64,000 bases of DNA from Zea mays. Taxonomy: Eukaryota > Streptophyta > Magnoliopsida > Poales > Poaceae. Under the pieces are notes generated by a model. That model was not told where the DNA came from and ran no database searches. It was given only the letters and a program-made list of their open reading frames with translations. The first letter of the stretch is position 1. Each line of letters begins with the position of its first letter. Below are positions 54,424 to 64,000 of this stretch, one piece after another. The DNA lies in NCBI RefSeq assembly GCF_902167145.1, contig NC_050097.1, positions 112,191,982 to 112,255,981 of the forward strand. Direction: 5' to 3'. The position numbers were made by a program, and so were the translations under genes.

Positions 54424-57400
54424 TGTAATACCCAACTTGTAATTTGTGGAGGATAACCTACAAGGAGAAATTGTATTCCTGTGTATATATGTGTTATCCA
54501 TATTTAGCATACCATGAGAACATCATATGAAAACAAATAAATAAATAACAAAAGATACCCAAAAACAAATTATGCATCATGCTGAGATTTTATTGTGTGT
54601 GCATTACCGGTGACAATGTAAAAAAAATATCATAATATAAAAATGAATTAAGTTATCTCCTCATGGAATTATACATATAAGTCATCACTGAAGGATTTAA
54701 TATAAATCGTGTCCCAATAAAAGTTATACGCTAGGAATTATTATTTTTACAATAACTAGTTTTTTTTTTGTATGAATGTCATATTTGAAAACATTTGCTT
54801 AAATAAGTAAGACAATAAAGGAATAAATAAAAGCATGCTTTGCCTTCATATTGGGGTTTTGATCGTTCATTTAAATTGACTTAAAAGCTTGAACTATATT
54901 TGAGGAATTTGAAACTTAGAAATTAAAAAATAGGAATAGAAAATCTGAAATAGAAAACAAAATAAAAAAATGATGAGAAGATCGCTCCTAGGCCGTTTCC
55001 TCTCCCATTCCTAGCCCAGCCAAAACTCCCCAGTCGGCCCCTTTCTCGCGTTGGCCCACCTCCACATTCATCCCGCTCAGCCCAATTCCTCTCTCCCTTT
55101 TTCTTTTCTACCATGACTCTGCCATATGGCCCCGGGTGTCAGCCACTCTGTCGCGCCTCACTGTCATGTGGACCATGCATGTCAGCACCACCTTCTAGCT
55201 TCAAGCCGACCAATTTCTGTTCCAGCATCTGCGAAATTCCAGCCGCGCGGGTCGCCTCAACCCAAGATAAATCCGACCGCCGTTCCGCTATTTCTCCTCG
55301 TCCACCTGCCTTCCCTTCCCCCAGTTTCCGTCTCCGTTTCCATCGGTACTTACCAGTTTTGGATTATATAGATCCCACGAATTCCCTCGTTCACTCGTGT
55401 CCCTAGGGGGGAAATCCTGCTGTGCTCCAATCCCTGTGGGCCGAGTCGTCGGATTGGGGTGAGGGATGTCGCGACGCCGCCGCAACCGGAGTCGAGTAAG
55501 AACCATCACATCGCCGCAGGTATCGGGGGATTCACCATTGACGAGTGCTGGGTGAATGGGTTGATGCCGCCGCCGTGGATCTCGTCCATGGGCAACTCCC
55601 CGACCCCTGCCGGTGTTCAGGGCACATCGCGGGATGCCACCACGCGTATGTACCCCGACCGGCGTTTCTCGTCGACGATGGGGCTACGACGTCCCGTGTG
55701 TGTGCTGCCGCCATTAGGGAAACTCGCACCGAGCTTCGTCGATGAAAGAGAGAGAAGGGAGAGTTAGTGGAGGAGGCCGCCAACTGCATTAGGGCGTTCG
55801 GTGCTCTTGGGACCTCGATGGGCATGACTCGGTGAAGATGCGCAACGGCGTGGGGAGCACGGAGGCCAGGGACTCGCCTCACCGAAGTCCATGGTGTGGC
55901 GCCGTCCTGGGTCAAGCGGATGGGGAAGGATGAAGATGACTCATTGACCGTGGATCAGGAAATACGTGGCTCAGATCGTATGGCCGAGGTAACGTTTTGC
56001 TCGGACTTATCCAATGTCGTAGATCTCGGATCTGATGGTCAGAATCGCGTACCCATTCGGATTAATGTAGATCTAATCTCCACCGTAGAATTCAGATCGA
56101 GCGTCCCAAACAGCCTCGTACCTCCCCCTACGGCCTATGCTTTACAAAAGAGCCCCTCTGTTTCCTCAGTATCAACCCGCAGTCCTTCTCTGGTTTAGCC
56201 TGAGTCTAGGGAATTGTTACAGATTGGACCCTGAGTTTTGTATTATTTGGTGCCCAGTCCAGAACACTTAGGATATTCAGGAATTAATAAAGAAATAGGT
56301 TTTTAGTATGAAAATAATTCCATAAACCTGTATAATTCATAGTTAATTCATTTTAACTCCAAATTGAGTCATTCCGGTTGCAATAATTTTGTATTAATGT
56401 TGTTTATCACCTCTTACCTTTGCTTAACTATGAAACTTGAATTAAAATTTGCTCAATTGAATTAATCTATTCTAGGTGCTAAATGATTTTAGAAATTCAT
56501 AACTCAATATCCGTAGCTCCGAATTTAGGGGTTCTTGTTTCTACGATCTTGTAGCAACGCGTAGATCATAATTATACAGTTTATCCTTATGTTTGGTGTA
56601 ATGTTAATTTTACCTATACACTGTTTGTTTGTAATGCTACGACTAGCGTGAGGACACGTGTCATCTGAAGAGCAAGTTGGTACCTGGAATCTCAAGTCCC
56701 AGGCAAGTTGTGCCCTTGATCACTTCTTTTTACCCAGCCATGTTCTGATTAATCATAATGATCTGCATAGGTTAATTTTGATGGGACCCAATAGGTTACC
56801 CTAGTTTGATTATCTTTATACCTTGTTACCACTGAACTTTTTGGGTAGTACTTGCTAGTGCTTTATGTGGTTTTGGGTATGAAGATACATTACTCATGAT
56901 TATACTTTTGTTATCCGTTGTTATTTATCGTTCATGATAAGATCATTATGTTAATTGGAACATGGAGCGACCACCCGGGAAAACAGTGCTACCACAAGGG
57001 TATAATGGGACGCCCTTGGCTGATTAATTAGGAAAGCTAGTGGAGGACTACCTTACCCGAAAGGGGCAAGGGCAGTAGGGGAGTGGTCATTGCAGGGAGG
57101 CCCTCAGGAGGATTTTGCTGCGATGGCGGTCCTGCAAGGGATTCCTGCATTGGAGCTTCCTATAAACTGTAGCGGGTTTTCTGAAGCTAGTGGAACTTTG
57201 TAAAGGCCTCGTAGTGTTACCCTGCCCCGCCTTCTCGGTAGAGGTGTATGGGAAGTCGCGATCCCTTGGCAGATGGGTAACATGACTTGTGGGTAAAGAT
57301 GCGCAACCTCTGCAGAGTGTAAAACTGGTATACTAGCCGTGCTCACGGTCATGAGCAGCTCGGACCCTCACATGATTAATTTATGAAACTAAATTCAATT

Positions 57401-57936
57401 TGTCATATGCATTGCATCGCAGGTGATGTTGTTACTTTTGTTCTACTACTTAATTGGGTTGGTATTTACTTATACTTAGTAATTGCTACTAAAATTTTGA
57501 CCAACTTTAAAAGCAATGCTCAGCTCTAACCATCCTCTTTGGTAAGCCTTACACTTCACATGAGCTCCCACCTTTGGCGAGTTCATGCACATTATTCCCC
57601 ACAACTTGTTGAGCGATGAACGTATGTGAGCTCACTCTTGCTGTCTCACACCCCCCCACAGGTCAAGAACAGGTACCGCAGGATGAGGCGCTTGGAGGAT
57701 GCTGCGATGTGTTCGTGAGAGGTCTAGGTCGTCGTCTCCCAGGCAACTTTGGGTTGCTGGACCGTTGTCTCCTTATAATGTAATTATTTATTTATTTTGT
57801 ATAGAACTCCTATTATATAGTAAAGATGTGACATTCGATCCTGTGCCATGATTCATCATATGTGTGAGACTTGGTCCCATCACACCTGGTGATTGTTCGC
57901 GCCCGGGTCTTGGTGCCCCGAAACCCGGGTGTGACA
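54424..57936 (+). repeat. 3' LTR of the non-autonomous element (3,513 bp)
   Basis: Near-identical to 49729-53220; it has about 20 bp (ccctcaggaggattttgctg) at 57101-57120 that the 5' LTR has lost. Confidence 0.94.
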
Positions 57937-58140
57937 AGCATGGCCTCCCCAGTACTGCGTGGTAGGTTCCTCGGAACCCGACCACCTCGAACGTGAGGGT
58001 TTCCCTTCGAAAGTTGGAGGGAGTCCCGAAGTAGACGGGCAGATCGAGTTGTCCGAGGGGTTGGACGCGTTTCCCGGGGATGATCCCGTGAAAAGGCGCC
58101 GCGCCGGCCCAGATCGAGGACAGATCGATCTACAGGAGCC
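57937..58140 (-). pseudogene. pol: gypsy B protease, right part
   Basis: The minus strand reads from the end of the protease domain, VVGFRGTYHAVLGRPC, up to the insertion point. Upstream, the DGGSSLNIIYAETLGLL active-site block lies at 58130-58200 in the frame 58130-58531. A TAG at 58130-58132 and a frame change near 58300 interrupt it. Copy A has the same order without the insertion. Confidence 0.85.
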
Positions 58141-60833
58141 CTAGGGTCTCGGCGTAGATGATGTTGAGGCTGCTGCCTCCGTCCATGAGGACCTTGGTGA
58201 GCCTGACGTTGCCGATGACGGGGTCGACAACGAGCGAATATTTCCCAGGGCTCGGCACGCGGTCGGGGTGGTCGCCTGGTCGAAGGTGATGGGCTTGTCG
58301 GACCAGTCTAGGTAGTCTGGCGCCGCCACCTTTACCAAGCAGACCTCCTGACGCTCTTGCTTGCCGTGTTGAGCCGAGGCGTTCGCCACTTGCCCACCGT
58401 AGATCATGAAGCAGTCGTGGACCTCGGGGAACTCCTCTGTCTTGTGATCCTCCTTCTTGTCGTTGTTGTGGGCCCTGCCACCTTCCGCCGATGGCCCGGC
58501 CTTGTGAAAGTGGCACCGAAGCATGACGCACTCCTCAAGGGTGTGCTTGACGGGCCCCTGATGATAGGGGCATGGCTCCTTGAGCATCTTATCGAAGAGA
58601 TTGGCACCTCTAGGAGGTTTCCGAGGGTTCTTATACTCAGCGGCGGCGACAAGGTCCGCGTCGGTGGCGTCGCGTTTCGCTTGCGACTTCTTCTTGTTCT
58701 TCTTCTTGGTGCCGCGCTGAGCGGACGCCTCGGGGACGTCTTCCGGCTGGCGGCCCTAGGGCTGCTTGTCCTTTCGGAAGATGGCCTCAACCGCCTCCTG
58801 GCCAGAGGCGAACCTGGTGGCGATGTCCATCAGCTCGCTCGCCCTGGTGGGGGTCTTGCGACCCAGCTTGCTCACCAGGTCGCGGCAGGTGGTGCCGGCG
58901 AGGAACGCGCCGATGACGTCCGAGTCGGTGACGTTGGGCAGCTCGGTGCGCTGCTTCGAGAATCGCCGAATGTAGTCCCGGAGAGACTCTCCCGGCTGCT
59001 GGCGGCAGCTTCGGAGATCCCAGGAGTTCCCAGGGCGCACGTACGTGCCCTGGAAGTTGTCGGCGAAGGCTTGGACCAGGTCGTCCCAGTTGGAGATCTG
59101 CCCCTGAGGCAGATGCTCCAGCCAGGCTCGAGCGGTGTCGGAGAGGAACAGGGGGAGGTTGTGGATGATGAGATTGTCATCGTCCGTTCCACCCAGTTGG
59201 CAGGCCAGTCGGTAGTCGGCGAGCCACAGTTTCGGCCTCGTCTCCCCCGAGTACTTTGTGATGGTAGTCGGGGTTCGGAACCGGGTCGGGAACGGCGCCC
59301 GTCGTATGGCCCGGCTGAAAGCCTGCGGACCGGGTGGTTCGGGCGAGGGGCTTCGATCCTCCCCGCTGTCGTAGCATCCCCCACGCCTGGGGTGGTAGCC
59401 TCGGCGCACCCTCTCGTCGAGGTGGGCTCGACGGTTGCGATGGTGGTGCTCGTTGCCGAGGCGACCCGGGGCCGCAGGCGCCGTGTTGCGCGTGCGCCCG
59501 GTGTGGACCGAGGCTTCCCGCACGAATCGGGAAGTCGCAGCGCGATGCTCCGAGGGTTACCCCTACCTTCGGGAGGCAGAGCTTTCGGCCCGTCGGACCG
59601 CGGCATCCTCCAGGAGATTCTTGAGCTCTCCCTGGATACGCCGCCCTTCGGTGGTCGATGGTTCCGGCATCGCGCGGAGTAGTATTGCTGCTGCAGCCAG
59701 GTCCTGGCCGACCCCACTGGAAGCCGGTGGCGGCCTTGCCCTGACGTCGTCGGCAATGCGGTGCTGGATGCCCTGGGGTAGATGACGCGCTTCTCCGGCC
59801 GGAGCTTGGTCTGCCCATTCCTGCCCGATGTTCCGCCGGAACTGCTCAAGCGTTCCTGCTCCCTCGTCGAGCCTGGCCTGCATCTCGCGGATTTGCTCGA
59901 GCTGTGCGTCCTGACCCCCCGCAGGGACTGGGACCACAGCTAGCTCCCGAAGGATGTCAACGCGAGGCGCAGGCCTAGGGGGTCGCCGTTTTACGGCATA
60001 CCAAGATGGTTGCCTTCGCCGGGACCCCCTAGATCGACCTGGAAACATTCACGACTTGGGCCGCAGTCCTCGTCGCCGAAGCTGTGGCTACCATCGGAAC
60101 AATCGGAGAGGCAGTAGTCGCATGCGGTCATGAAGTCCCGCATGGCACTGGGGTTACCGAGCCCGGAGAAATCCCAACAAAAGTCGGGCTCATCATCTTC
60201 CTCGGAACCCGAGGGTCCGTAGGTCGAGACGGCCGTCAGTCTGTCCCAGGGCAACCGCATATGGTACCCCGGAGGGTTGGTACATGCCTCTATGAAGGCT
60301 TCCACCGAAGCGAGGTCGCTTGGTGGGTCGAAGCTGAATCCAAAAGGCACGAGATCGGAATCGGTCAGTACCTCTTGGTCGACGGGCGGTGACGAAGTCG
60401 CGTCAGGGGCGGACTGCACCGTTGTGTCAGGTACGAGGGCGACGCCCAGCAAGTCCTTCGCGAGCGTGCTGGCGTCGTTCGTCTGCTTGGGGTTGGCGTG
60501 TTACGGGGAAACGGCGCTCGTCTTCGTCTCAGACGCAAGGTCGAAGCCCGACGTGTCCCCCGCTGTGGCGCCGGCGTCGTCGACTTGCTCGACAGCCGAC
60601 GAGGTGCCGCCTCTTGCTTGGCCATGGTTTCCCCGCCTCCTCCTCCGTCGATGAGGGAGGTGACGGGACAAACCCGGATGTTGTTCTTCTGCCATGTGGG
60701 GAAGACGTTGTTGACTCCGCCGCCGGCGGGCGGGCTGACGGCCGCCATTGTCGCTGTCGCGCGGCGGAGGAAGGAGTATCATGTCGTAGCTGCCGTCGAG
60801 GGACATGAACTCAAGACTCCCGAAACGGAGCAT
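58141..60833 (-). pseudogene. gag: gypsy B gag and protease start (broken)
   Basis: Gag starts at the ATG at 60833 (MLRFGSLEFMSLDGSYDMI). Stops or shifts lie at 60501 (TAA after SAVSP), 59991 (TAA) and around 59560. The main gag domain occupies 58756-59523 (RAPFPTRF, TKYSGETRPKLWLADYRLAC, ARAWLEHLPQG, GESLRDYIRRFSKQR, RASELMDIATRF) and ends at TAG 58756-58758 where copy A has CAG. The zinc-like CPYHQG-x-KHTLEEC block and the entry to protease (CLVKVAAPDYLDW) follow in 58141-58587. It would encode the capsid; this copy is inactive. Confidence 0.9.
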
Positions 60834-60907
60834 CGTCCCGGGTTAGAAAGGTTGCTGGAGACTACCCATCTGGAGCTTGACGGGAAGCTGTTCGTCAACA
60901 CGCAGCA

Positions 60908-60928
60908 GGCCCCTACCTGGCGCGCCAA
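60908..60928 (-). other. Primer-binding site of gypsy B
   Basis: The same site as in gypsy A (minus TTGGCGCGCCAGGTAGGGGC), one base inside the 5' LTR. Confidence 0.7.
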
Positions 60929-60929
60929 C

Positions 60930-62275
60930 TGTCGGCGTTTCAACCCCGGGGGGTCTCTGGACCGACGAGTAAATTGTCGCTGCGTGTCCCAGCCCAGATG
61001 GGTCGGCGCGAGATGGAACACAGAGGGGGGAGAACAGTAAGGGGAAACCGCGGCCTTCGTGTTGTCCTGCGCCCAGGGTGGATGGATGCGCTTGCAGTAG
61101 GGGGTTACAAGCGTTCGCGTGGGAGAGAGCGAGAGCGAGAGCCTTATGCGTTGGCCTGTTCTCCCACGCGACCAACCTTTTCTACGAGAGCCCTGGACCT
61201 TCCTTTTATAGACGTAAGGAGAGGGCCCAGGTGTACAATGGGGGGTGTAGCAATGTGCTAACGTGTCTAGCAGAGAGGAGCTAGTTCCCAATGTACATGT
61301 CGTCGTGGCTGTCGGATAGGTGTTGCTGCCATGTTCATGTGATGTCGTGGCCGTCGGAGGAGAGCTGGAGCCCTGCGGAAGTACAGCTGTCGGGGCTGTC
61401 GGATCCTTGCTGACGTCTCCTTGCTGACGTAAGGGGCTGGGAGCTGCCGTCGTCAAGGAGCGTGCGGGGTGTCATCATTACTTGTTTACTGGGGCGACCA
61501 AGATGGGACGCCGATCTTGTTCCCCGTAGCCTGAGCTAGCTAGGGGCAGGGTAATGATGGCCCCCTGGCGACGTGGCCGGTCCGGGCCCGAGTTTGGGCG
61601 AGGTGGCGATTCCTCCGAGGTCGAGGTTGAGTCCGAGCCCTAGGGTCGGGCGAGGCGGAGTCCATCGTCTTCCGGAGCCGAGGCTGAGTCCGAGCCCTGG
61701 GGTCGGGCGAGGCGAAGTCCATCTTCCGAGGCCGAGACGGGGGTCGAACCCTAGGGTCGGGCGAGGCGGAGCTTCCTATGTCGCCCGAGGTTGGACTTAG
61801 CCGCTGTCGACCTCACTCTGGCGAGTGGCACGACAGTCGGAGCAGGGCAAGCGGCGCTGTATTCCTGTCAGGTCGGTCAGTGGAGCGGCGAAGTGACTGC
61901 GGTCACTTCGGCCCTGTCGACTGAAGAGCGCGCGTCAGGATAAGATGTCAGGCGATCCTTGCATTAAATGCTCCTGCGATATGGTCGGTTGGTGTTGCGA
62001 TTTGGCCAAGGTTGCTTCTCCGCGAAGCCTACCCGAGTTGTGCCTCGAGCGGGTCGACGGTGCGTCCGTTGCTTGAGGGGATCCTCGGGCGAGGCGTGAA
62101 TCTTCCGAGGTCGGCTGTCTTTGCCCGAGGTCGGGCTCGGGCGAGGCGGGATCGTGTCCCTTGAGCGGAGCCTTGGCCTGAATCGCGCCCATCAGGCCTT
62201 CGCAACTTTGTGCTGATGGGGTTTACTGGCTCAGATTAGGAGTCTTGGGGGTACCCCTAGTTATGGTCCCCGACA
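60930..62275 (-). repeat. 5' LTR of gypsy B
   Basis: 1,346 bp, TGTCGGGGACC...CGCCGACA on the minus strand, paired with 45169-46506. TATA box CTATAAAAGG (minus) at 61202-61211 and subrepeats at about 61620-61770. Confidence 0.92.
61202..61211 (-). promoter_or_regulatory. TATA box of gypsy B 5' LTR
   Basis: The minus strand reads CTATAAAAGG, the likely promoter core of the element; the equivalent site in copy A is mutated. Confidence 0.65.
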
Positions 62276-64000
62276 AGGCACATACCGGTTCGCGAGGCTT
62301 GGGATCTAATCCGGGCGGTTAGATCTTGATCGAACGGTCCTGGTCGAGGGGTACCCCTTCGGCTTGGAAACTTTACATATGAAACCTTGATCTTCTAATA
62401 TATCAACCTGCCGTCCACCTCGGGTCAGGGCTGAGTCTGGTAGATTTTGCGAATTAAACCTCAAGCTTCTTAGTAAATGACGCGCAGTCCAGATAACAGA
62501 GGAACTAGATAATTAATATTAGAAATTGATTTTTAGTATAAAAATAAATCTTAAAACTTGTTTAATTCATATTTAATTCATTTTAACTCCAAATTAATTC
62601 ATTTCAGTGGCATTAATTTTGTATTAATATTGTTTATCACCTAGTACCTTTGTTTAACCATGAAACTTGAATTAAAATTGCTCAATTAAATTAATCTATT
62701 CTAGGTGCTAAATAATTTCAGAAATTCATAACTCAATAACTGTAACTCCGTTATAATCCATTCTAGTTGCATTAGTCTCACAATAATAAATATTATCGTC
62801 TGGTAACTTTGTTTTGTCATGAGATATAGGTTAAAATGTCGCACTTAGTCTATTATATACTTAACCACGTGGATCTTCGGAAAACCATAACTCCTTAACC
62901 ATGACTCTGATCTTAGTATTTCTCGATCCCATGATCTCGTAGCCACGCGTAGATTATTATTATGCAGTTTGTTCTTATGTTTGGTGTGATGTTAATCTTG
63001 CATATACCATGTTTGTCTGTATTACTACGTTTAGCAGTGAGGTCACGAGTCATCTAAAAAGCAAGTTGGTACCTGGAATCTCAAGTGCCAGGCAAGTTGT
63101 GCCCTTGATCACTTCTTTTTACCCACTCATGTTCTAATTAATTATAATGATCTGCATAGGTTAATTTTGATGGGACCCAATAGGTTACCCTAGTTTGTCT
63201 ATCTTTATACCTTGTTTACCACTGAAGTTTTTGGGTAGTACTTGCTAGTGCTTTATGTGGTTTTGGGTATGAAGATACATTATTCATGATCATATTTTTA
63301 TTATTTGTTTATTATTACTGTTCATGATAAGATCATTATGTTAATTGGAACATGGAGCAACCACCCGGGAAAACAGTGCTACCACAAGGGTTTAATGGGA
63401 CGCCCTTGGCTGATTAATTAGGAAAGCTAGTGGAAGACTACCTTACCCGAAAGGGGCAAGGGCAGTAGGGGAGTGGTCAGTGTAGGGAGGCCCTTGGGAT
63501 GATTTTGCTGCGATGGCGGTCATGCGAGGGGTCCCTGCATTGGAGCTTCCTATAAACTGTAGCGGGTTTTCTGAAGCTAGTGGAACTTTGTAAAGGCCTC
63601 GTAGTGTTACCCTGCCTCGCCTCCTCGGTAGAGGTGTATGGGAAGTCGCGATCCCTTGGCAGATGGGTAACATGACTTGTAGGTAAAGATGTGCAACCTC
63701 TGCAGAGTGTAAAACTGGTATACTAGCCGTGCTCACGGTCATGAGCAGCTCAGACCCTCACATGATTAATTTATGGAACTAAATTCAATTTGTCATATGC
63801 ATTGCATCACAGGTGATGTTGTTACTTTTGTTCTACTACTTAATTGGGTTGGTATTTACTTATACTTAGTAATTGCTAATAAAATTTTGACCAACTTTAA
63901 AAGCAATGCTCAGCTCTAACCATCCTCTTTGGTAAGCCTTACACTTCACGTGAGCTCCCACCTTTGGCGAGTTCATGCACATTATTCCCCACAACTTGTT
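62276..64000 (+). repeat. Chromovirus-like long LTR, right part (continues past window)
   Basis: Continuation of the LTR that starts at 43439, after removal of gypsy B. From about 62960 it matches the LTRs at 49729-57936 closely (for example ggtacctggaatctcaagtg, gatgggacccaataggttac, aaacagtgctaccacaaggg). The window ends inside it. The reading frame 63443-63742 is the LTR frame also seen at 52338-52637 and 57104-57352. Confidence 0.85.

Larger units (their letters stand above)
49729..57936 (+). mobile_element. Non-autonomous long-LTR retrotransposon (LARD-like, chromovirus-derived), 8.2 kb
   Basis: Two LTRs of about 3.5 kb flank a non-coding interior of 1.2 kb. It keeps the cis-acting parts, a Met-initiator primer-binding site and a polypurine tract with the ctcgaggacgagattctttt segment seen upstream of the 3' LTR in Tekay/Del-type elements. 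It has no gag or pol. It is flanked by agcat duplications in the protease of gypsy B. The LTRs differ by roughly two dozen substitutions plus a 20-bp and several 1-3-bp indels (under 1% substitutions), so it is the youngest insertion in this part. Confidence 0.92.
45169..62275 (-). mobile_element. Ty3/gypsy retrotransposon B (deleted RNase H and integrase)
   Basis: A minus-strand element of the same family as gypsy A, flanked by the perfect duplication aggca (45164-45168 and 62276-62280). LTRs are 45169-46506 (3') and 60930-62275 (5'). Gag, protease and RT relics lie between, split by a nested element at 49729-57936. Sequence equivalent to 600-2965 of element A is absent: RT joins 3' non-coding DNA at 48480/48481. 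Its own length is about 8.9 kb. Confidence 0.93.

Noticed and set aside
50413..56198. Repeated reading frames (for example 50413-50706 = 55113-55406; 50833-51216 = 55532-55915; 51197-51499 = 55896-56198)
   Set aside because: The conservation is that of two young LTR copies, not of protein-coding selection; the sequence is LTR throughout.
58357..59682. 441-aa plus-strand open frame
   Set aside because: It lies antisense to the gypsy B gag. The GC-rich codon bias of gag keeps stops out of the opposite strand. The matching region of copy A does not keep the frame and no known domain is visible.
52338..63742. Minus-strand frame MTVSTASIPVLHSAEVAHL seen at 52338, 57104 and 63443
   Set aside because: It is part of related LTRs and its C-terminus varies by frame-changing indels, so it is not a conserved protein.

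Overview
The window is intergenic repeat DNA from a large grass genome, almost certainly maize (Zea mays) or a close relative. The clues are nested LTR retrotransposons, a Sirevirus-type Copia element with CCGGACA/TGTCCGG palindromes in its LTR, long-LTR chromovirus-like elements with a Met-initiator tRNA binding site, Tat-type Ty3/gypsy elements with a gag-protease-RT-RNase H-integrase order, LINE relics, Tourist-like MITEs and a Helitron carrying a host gene fragment. I see no intact host gene, rRNA or functional tRNA. The only long uncorrupted reading frame is the 1,572-aa polyprotein of a young Copia element (24419-29137, minus). Family names were assigned from memory of sequence style, without any database search.

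Left part (1-15613). Gypsy element A (1-8619, minus, cut by the window edge) sits in an LTR fragment of another family (8620-8921). That fragment in turn interrupts the 3' side of a decayed Sirevirus-like Copia element (8922-15613, minus), which had itself inserted into ORF1 of a plus-strand LINE.

Middle part (15614-40087). The plus-strand LINE (LINE 1) can be followed in pieces: ORF1, endonuclease, RT, zinc-knuckle C-terminus and poly(A), at 15614-17571, 22196-23962 and 30739-32404. It is split by a solo LTR (17572-22195) that itself contains a 3.9-kb solo LTR (17884-21795), by a 79-bp MITE, and by an antisense LINE fragment (LINE 2) into which the intact Copia element (24164-29443) later jumped. 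After a short unassigned stretch, a third LINE 3' fragment (about 33100-40087) is split by a third Copia element (33364-39802) flanked by a perfect 5-bp target duplication.

Right part (40088-64000). Two MITEs lie back to back. A Helitron-like element (40987-42273) with tandemly duplicated 3' ends follows, then a degenerate two-exon fragment of a plant protein phosphatase 2C gene (42607-43220), then another copy of the Helitron 3' region. That copy is cut by a chromovirus-like LTR (43439-45168 and 62276-64000). The LTR is split by gypsy element B (45169-62275, minus, same family as A, RNase H and integrase deleted). Element B is split by a very young non-autonomous element with two 3.5-kb LTRs and a 1.2-kb non-coding interior (49729-57936).

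The coding relics do not form a working pathway. They record a layered insertion history that can be ordered from target-site duplications and interruption points. Many nonsense codons in the dead elements look like CAG-to-TAG or CGA-to-TGA changes, as expected from deamination of methylated cytosine in silenced DNA.
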